This document shows, piece after piece, positions 60,676 through 64,000 of a stretch of 64,000 bases of DNA. Location: assembly GCF_011762125.1 (NCBI RefSeq), contig NZ_JAASQN010000006.1:97001-161000 (forward strand). Reading direction: 5' to 3'. A program made the position numbers and the translations under genes. Numbering within the stretch: the first letter of the stretch is position 1; each line of letters begins with the position of its first letter. Origin of the DNA: Sphingopyxis panaciterrae (GTDB lineage: Bacteria; Pseudomonadota; Alphaproteobacteria; Sphingomonadales; Sphingomonadaceae). The notes beneath the pieces are model-generated. The model was not told where the DNA came from, did no database searches, and saw only the letters and a program-made list of their open reading frames with translations.

Positions 60676-61350
60676 ATGCCGGTCGATAGCGATGCCGCAA
60701 TCGAGATCACCGCCTATAAGGCCGTGCCGTCCTTCGCCTACGGACGCATCAAGGATATCCGCATCCGCTGGGCGCTGGACGAAATCGGCCTGCCCTATCG
60801 TGCGCGCCTGATCGACGGGATTTTCGAGGACAAGCCACAGGATTATATGGCGGACCAGCCCTTTGGGCAGGTGCCGGTCTATAAGGAAAACGGCCTGACC
60901 TTGTTCGAATCGGGTTCGATCCTGATCCACATCGGCGAAAGGGACGAGCGTCTGTTGCCGCGCGATGCCAAGGGCCGGGGGCGGGCCATCAGCTGGGCGA
61001 TCGCGGCGCTCAACAGCGTCGAACCGATGATCCAGACATTGGTCATACTGACCGTCAAGGGACAGGGCACCGATTGGCTCGCCGGATCGATGGAAGCGGC
61101 AAAACCCTTTGCCGAACAACGCCTCGCCCGATTGGCGCAGGCGCTGGGCGACCGCGACTGGCTCGAAGATCGTTTCTCGATCGGCGACATCGTGATGATC
61201 GACGTGCTGCGCAATGCCAATCCGCAGCTGCTGGCGCCGCATCCCAATCTGGCCGCCTATGTCGCGCGCGGCACGTCGCGCCCGGCCTTTCAAAGCGCGA
61301 TGGCGGCGCATCTGGCCGACTGCGCGGTCGGCGAACCGCTGCCCGCCTGA
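60676..61350 (+). CDS. Glutathione S-transferase family protein, first paralogue
   Basis: 224 residues. A thioredoxin-fold N-terminal domain (ITAYKAVPSFAYGRIKDIRIRWALDEIGLPYRARLI, then PFGQVPVYKENGLTLFESGSILIHIGE with the cis-proline and the ES glutathione-binding pair) and a helical C-terminal domain (WLEDRFSIGDIVMIDVLR, the conserved Asp motif). The N-terminal catalytic Ser/Cys/Tyr is not clear; SFAYGR gives a serine and a tyrosine. Conjugation to or reduction of an electrophile by glutathione is inferred. Start ATG 60676, three bases after the DUF4287 stop. Confidence 0.93.
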   Translation: MPVDSDAAIEITAYKAVPSFAYGRIKDIRIRWALDEIGLPYRARLIDGIFEDKPQDYMADQPFGQVPVYKENGLTLFESGSILIHIGERDERLLPRDAKGRGRAISWAIAALNSVEPMIQTLVILTVKGQGTDWLAGSMEAAKPFAEQRLARLAQALGDRDWLEDRFSIGDIVMIDVLRNANPQLLAPHPNLAAYVARGTSRPAFQSAMAAHLADCAVGEPLPA

Positions 61351-61379
61351 AACTCACGCTCAACGGAGGAGAGATAGCC

Positions 61380-62054
61380 ATGCCCGTAAACCCCGACAGC
61401 AAGATTGAAGTCACCGCCTTCGACTGGGTTCCCGATTTCGCGCGCGGCTATGTCCGCGATCTGCGCCCGCGCTGGGCGTGCGAGGAAATCGGGCTCGATT
61501 ATGCCGAGCATCTGATCAGCGCGATCAACCGTCCGGCCGACCATTTCCTGTTCCAGCCGTGGGGGCAGGTGCCGGTGCTTAACGACGGCGGCATCCGCCT
61601 GTTCGAAAGCGGCGCGATCCTGCTCCACCTCGCCGAGAAGGATGCGCGGCTGATGCCGCGCGACCCGCAGCAGCGCGCGAACACGCTCGCCTGGCTGTTC
61701 GCGGCCTATAACAGCGTCGAGCCGATGCTGTTCGAACTCGGCAATGTCGATATTTTCTCGACCGACGAGGAATGGGCGAAGCTGCGCCGGCCGAGCCTGA
61801 TCGAGTTCATTCAGGGCCGGCTCGGCCGCCTCAATGACGCGATCGGCGACAAGGACTATCTGACGGGCGAATTCAGCGTTGCCGACATCGCGATGGCGAC
61901 CGTGCTGCGCGAAGCCGTCGAAGCGGGGCTGATCGCTGAACAGCCGCGATTGCAGGCGTATTTGGGTCGCTGCCTCGCCCGACCCGCCTTCCAGCGCGCG
62001 ATGGACGCGCAGCTGGCCGCCTTCAGCGAAGAAGCGGGTCCACCCGCCGCCTGA
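61380..62054 (+). CDS. Glutathione S-transferase family protein, second paralogue
   Basis: 224 residues. Shows the same layout as its neighbour (VTAFDWVPDFARGYVRDLRPRWACEEIGL; PWGQVPVLNDGGIRLFESGAILLHLAEKDARL; YLTGEFSVADIAMATVLREAVE), and equal length, so it arose by tandem duplication and diverged to perhaps 40 percent identity (estimate by eye). No clear N-terminal catalytic serine is seen, the SFAYGR of the first copy being DFARGY here, so the two may differ in mechanism. A GGAGGAGAGA site precedes the ATG at 61380. A longer frame from 61074 is a shadow of the first copy. Confidence 0.93.
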   Translation: MPVNPDSKIEVTAFDWVPDFARGYVRDLRPRWACEEIGLDYAEHLISAINRPADHFLFQPWGQVPVLNDGGIRLFESGAILLHLAEKDARLMPRDPQQRANTLAWLFAAYNSVEPMLFELGNVDIFSTDEEWAKLRRPSLIEFIQGRLGRLNDAIGDKDYLTGEFSVADIAMATVLREAVEAGLIAEQPRLQAYLGRCLARPAFQRAMDAQLAAFSEEAGPPAA

Positions 62055-62085
62055 AAACTCCTCCCACCCCCCAAGGAGAGACAAG

Positions 62086-62805
62086 ATGACCTATGTAGAA
62101 GGATTTGTGGTCGCGGTGCCGACCGCCAACAAGGAAGCCTATCGCAAGCACGCCGCCGACGCGGCGCCGCTGTTCAAGGAATTCGGCGTGAGCCGGATGG
62201 TCGAATGCTGGGGCGACGATGTGCCCGACGGCAAGGTCAACGACCTGAAAGGCGCGGTGCAGGCGAAGGACGACGAGACCGTCGTGTTCAGCTGGTTCGA
62301 ATATCCCGACAAGGCGACGCGCGACGCCGCGAACGCGAAGATGATGAGCGACCCGCGCATGGAGGCGATGGGCGGCGAGATGCCGTTCGACGCGAAGCGG
62401 ATGATCATCGGCGGTTTCGATTCGATCGTCGACGACCGCGCGGCGGGCCAGACGAGCTACGTCGATGGCTATGTCCTGCCCGTCCCCGACCGCAACAAGG
62501 AAGCCTATCGCGCGATGGCGCGGAAGGCGTCCGAAGTGTTCCGCGACTATGGCGCGACGCGCGTCGTCGAGGCGTGGGGTGACGATGTCCCCGACGGCAA
62601 GGTCACCGACTATGCCCGCGCCGCGCACAAGCAGGACGGCGAGACCGTCGTCTACAGCTGGGTCGAGTGGCCGGACAAGGACGCGCGCACCAAGGGTTGG
62701 GAAAAGATGATGACCGACGAACGGATGAAGCACGATCCCGACAACAACCCGTTCGATGGTGCGCGCATGATCTATGGCGGCTTCGCGCCGATCGTCGAGG
62801 CCTGA
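62086..62805 (+). CDS. Tandem-duplicated DUF1428 protein
   Basis: 239 residues made of two DUF1428 copies (about residues 1-119 and 120-239). The copies share YVxGxVxxVPxxNKEAYR, VPDGKV, GDDVPDGKV.D, and ETVVxSWxEWPDKxxR. DUF1428 is usually a single 115-130-residue dimeric alpha-beta barrel (similar to YciI/ABM-type folds), so this one is a built-in dimer. Function unknown. Ribosome site AAGGAGAGACAAG before ATG 62086. Followed by a repeat and the GFA gene. Confidence 0.93.
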   Translation: MTYVEGFVVAVPTANKEAYRKHAADAAPLFKEFGVSRMVECWGDDVPDGKVNDLKGAVQAKDDETVVFSWFEYPDKATRDAANAKMMSDPRMEAMGGEMPFDAKRMIIGGFDSIVDDRAAGQTSYVDGYVLPVPDRNKEAYRAMARKASEVFRDYGATRVVEAWGDDVPDGKVTDYARAAHKQDGETVVYSWVEWPDKDARTKGWEKMMTDERMKHDPDNNPFDGARMIYGGFAPIVEA

Positions 62806-62811
62806 CTTTGC

Positions 62812-62944
62812 TCCTCCCTGTCGCGGAGCGATGGGGAGGTGGCAGCCCGTAGGGCTGACGGAGGGGCGATGGCGCACCGTCGCCGCCCCTCCACCACCGC
62901 CTGCGGCGGCGGTCCCCCTCCCCATGGCTGCGCCACAGGGAGGA
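62812..62944. repeat. Extragenic inverted repeat (copy 2 of the CTCCCTGT family, opposite orientation)
   Basis: Read in reverse complement it reproduces the block order of 8044-8171 (TCCTCCCTGT..., CCATGGGGAGGGGGACCG, GTGGTGGAGGGG, CCCCTCCGTCAGCC, CACCTCCCCATCG, ACAGGGAGGA). It splits the operon between DUF1428 and GFA genes; whether transcription passes through is unknown. Confidence 0.75.
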
Positions 62945-62960
62945 TCAGAGGAGAGACCCG

Positions 62961-63512
62961 ATGACCGGCACCCAAAAGAGAGAAACGCGCACCGCATCGT
63001 GCCAATGCGGCGCGGTGAACCTCGAACTCACCGGCAAGCCGATCATGGCGGCGACCTGTTATTGCCAGAGCTGCCAGACGGCAGGGCATGGGTTCGAAGC
63101 GCTTCCCGGCGCGCCCGCTGTGGTCGGCGCCGACGGCGGCACGCCCTATCTGCTCGTCCGCAAGGATCGGGTCGAATGGCTGTCGGGATCGGACCAGCTT
63201 GGCGAACATCGGTTGACCCCCGATTCGCCGACGCGGCGCTTCGTGGCGCGATGCTGCAACACGCCGGTCGCGCTCGAATTCACCAAGGGCCATTGGCTGA
63301 GCGTCTATTCGGCGCGCATCCCCGAAAGCGAACGCCCGGCGCCCGAGATGCGGACGATCGTCGGCGACCGCCCCGATGGCGTCGAGCTGCCGGACGACGT
63401 CCCCAATTACCGGACTCCGTCGGGCAAATTCATGTGGCGGCTGCTGACCGCGTGGATCGCGATGGGTTTCCGCGCCCCGCCGCTCGAGGCGACGCCCGGC
63501 TACAGGAGTTGA
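62961..63512 (+). CDS. GFA-type zinc-binding protein (glutathione-dependent formaldehyde-activating enzyme family)
   Basis: 183 residues. Zinc-type cysteine motifs: CQCGAVNLELTGKPI at the N-terminus, CYCQSCQTAG in the middle and ARCCNTPVAL further on, as in the GFA/Mss4-like family. The founding member speeds glutathione addition to formaldehyde; most members have unknown substrates. The C-terminal 60 residues (PNYRTPSGKFMWRLLTAWIAMG) extend beyond the GFA core and resemble DUF6151. Preceded by GAGGAGAGACCCG; two bases before the next gene. Confidence 0.87.
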   Translation: MTGTQKRETRTASCQCGAVNLELTGKPIMAATCYCQSCQTAGHGFEALPGAPAVVGADGGTPYLLVRKDRVEWLSGSDQLGEHRLTPDSPTRRFVARCCNTPVALEFTKGHWLSVYSARIPESERPAPEMRTIVGDRPDGVELPDDVPNYRTPSGKFMWRLLTAWIAMGFRAPPLEATPGYRS

Positions 63513-63514
63513 TC

Positions 63515-64000
63515 ATGGAACATCTGTCCTTCCCCAATGAAAGCGCCGCATATCGTGCGGCGCGGATCGCGCTGCTCGACGAGGAGATTGCGCTCCGCCG
63601 CCAGATCGAGGCAGTCGCGGCGCAGCGCCGCACGCTGCCCCCGGGCGGTGAGATCCCCGAGGATTACAGCTTCGAGCGGATCGGTGCTTATCAGCGCCCC
63701 GAGCGGGTGACGCTGTCCCAATTGTTCGGCGACAAGCCCAGCATCATCGTGCAAAGCTTCATGTTCGGCCCCGAACGCGACAAGCCGTGCAACGGCTGCA
63801 CCCATATGCTCGACGCGATCGACGGCGCCGCGCGCCATGTCGGCCAGCGCGCGCCGCTCTATGTCGTCGCCAAGTCGCCGATCGCGCGGCTCGAAGCCTG
63901 GGCGAAGGACCGGCGCTGGCCGCACCTCGTCTTTCTGTCCGACGTCGACGGGCGTTATTCGGCGGATTATTTCGGCGACACGTCGAAAATCAGTGACGCC
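63515..64000 (+). CDS. DUF899 thioredoxin-like protein, partial (C-terminus beyond window)
   Basis: 162 residues visible; runs off the window. MEHLSFPNESAAYRAARIALLDEEIALRRQ, PGGEIPEDYSFER, SIIVQSFMFGPERDKPCNGCTHMLDAIDGAA and RWPHLVFLSDVDGRYSADYFG are DUF899 signatures, a thioredoxin-fold family with a C-x-x-C-like centre, here PCNGC. No enzymatic activity is established. ATG 63515 follows AGGAGTTGATC. It closes the visible part of the TetR-led operon. Confidence 0.93.
   Translation, partial: MEHLSFPNESAAYRAARIALLDEEIALRRQIEAVAAQRRTLPPGGEIPEDYSFERIGAYQRPERVTLSQLFGDKPSIIVQSFMFGPERDKPCNGCTHMLDAIDGAARHVGQRAPLYVVAKSPIARLEAWAKDRRWPHLVFLSDVDGRYSADYFGDTSKISDA

Noticed and set aside
61074..61379. 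N-terminal extension of the second GST gene
   Set aside because: This region is the end of the first GST gene in another frame; the second gene has its own ATG at 61380 with a strong ribosome site.

Overview
The window is a high-GC chromosomal segment from an alphaproteobacterium, most likely a sphingomonad close to Sphingopyxis. Evidence for this is the gene content and order (divL-tsaE-amgK-murU-addB-addA-trxA, glnB-glnA, a plant-type glutamate-cysteine ligase, TonB receptor, bactofilin), a DivL-type pseudo-kinase with tyrosine in its H-box, and several families of short inverted-repeat elements of the kind found between sphingomonad genes. The species call is inference; no rRNA or tRNA gene is present. 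I see no CRISPR array, prophage or insertion sequence.

Layout. 1-9.5 kb: AMP nucleosidase (cut by the window edge), a peroxiredoxin, a small lipoprotein, a cadherin-like/PQQ sugar dehydrogenase lipoprotein, a flavodoxin-fold reductase, an M20 peptidase carrying a small in-frame repeat insertion, an aldehyde dehydrogenase and argJ. 9.5-21.3 kb, all minus strand: a VapD-family protein, thioredoxin, the AddAB recombination nuclease, MurU and AmgK (cell-wall sugar recycling), TsaE (tRNA t6A) and DivL (CtrA cell-cycle phosphorelay). Most junctions from divL to murU, and addB-addA, overlap by 1-13 bases, so this looks like one or two operons. 21.5-30.2 kb: ahcY, a secreted TPR protein, YqgE, glnB-glnA, a PQQ alcohol dehydrogenase and methionine aminopeptidase. 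30.2-33.3 kb: an AbrB/MazE plus Doc toxin-antitoxin pair and clpA. 33.5-42.3 kb: smc, ubiA, three overlapping Tad-type pseudopilin/TadG genes and rsmE. 42.4-46.7 kb: two coupled genes for large secreted repeat proteins. 46.7-56.1 kb: gshA, gamma-glutamyltransferase, a TonB receptor, an isoprenylcysteine-methyltransferase-like membrane protein, and an M23 peptidase overlapping a bactofilin gene. 56.3-58.2 kb: a DUF1905 gene and comM.

58.3-64 kb holds the most interesting accessory region: a TetR-type regulator whose operator sits inside its own, probably leaderless, promoter, followed on the same strand by two VOC/glyoxalase proteins, a DoxX-like membrane protein, a DUF4287 protein, two paralogous glutathione transferases, a tandem-duplicated DUF1428 protein, a GFA-type zinc protein and a DUF899 thioredoxin-like protein that runs off the window. 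I read this as an inducible, thiol-linked detoxification operon of unknown substrate.

Regulatory sites seen by eye include an ArsR/SahR-like palindrome upstream of ahcY, a Crp/Fnr-like palindrome upstream of the TPR gene, a near-consensus sigma-54 promoter upstream of glnB, a perfect LiuR-like palindrome upstream of the alcohol dehydrogenase, a CtrA-like site before the secreted-protein pair, and four GANTC (CcrM) sites in 41 bases before the M23/bactofilin genes.
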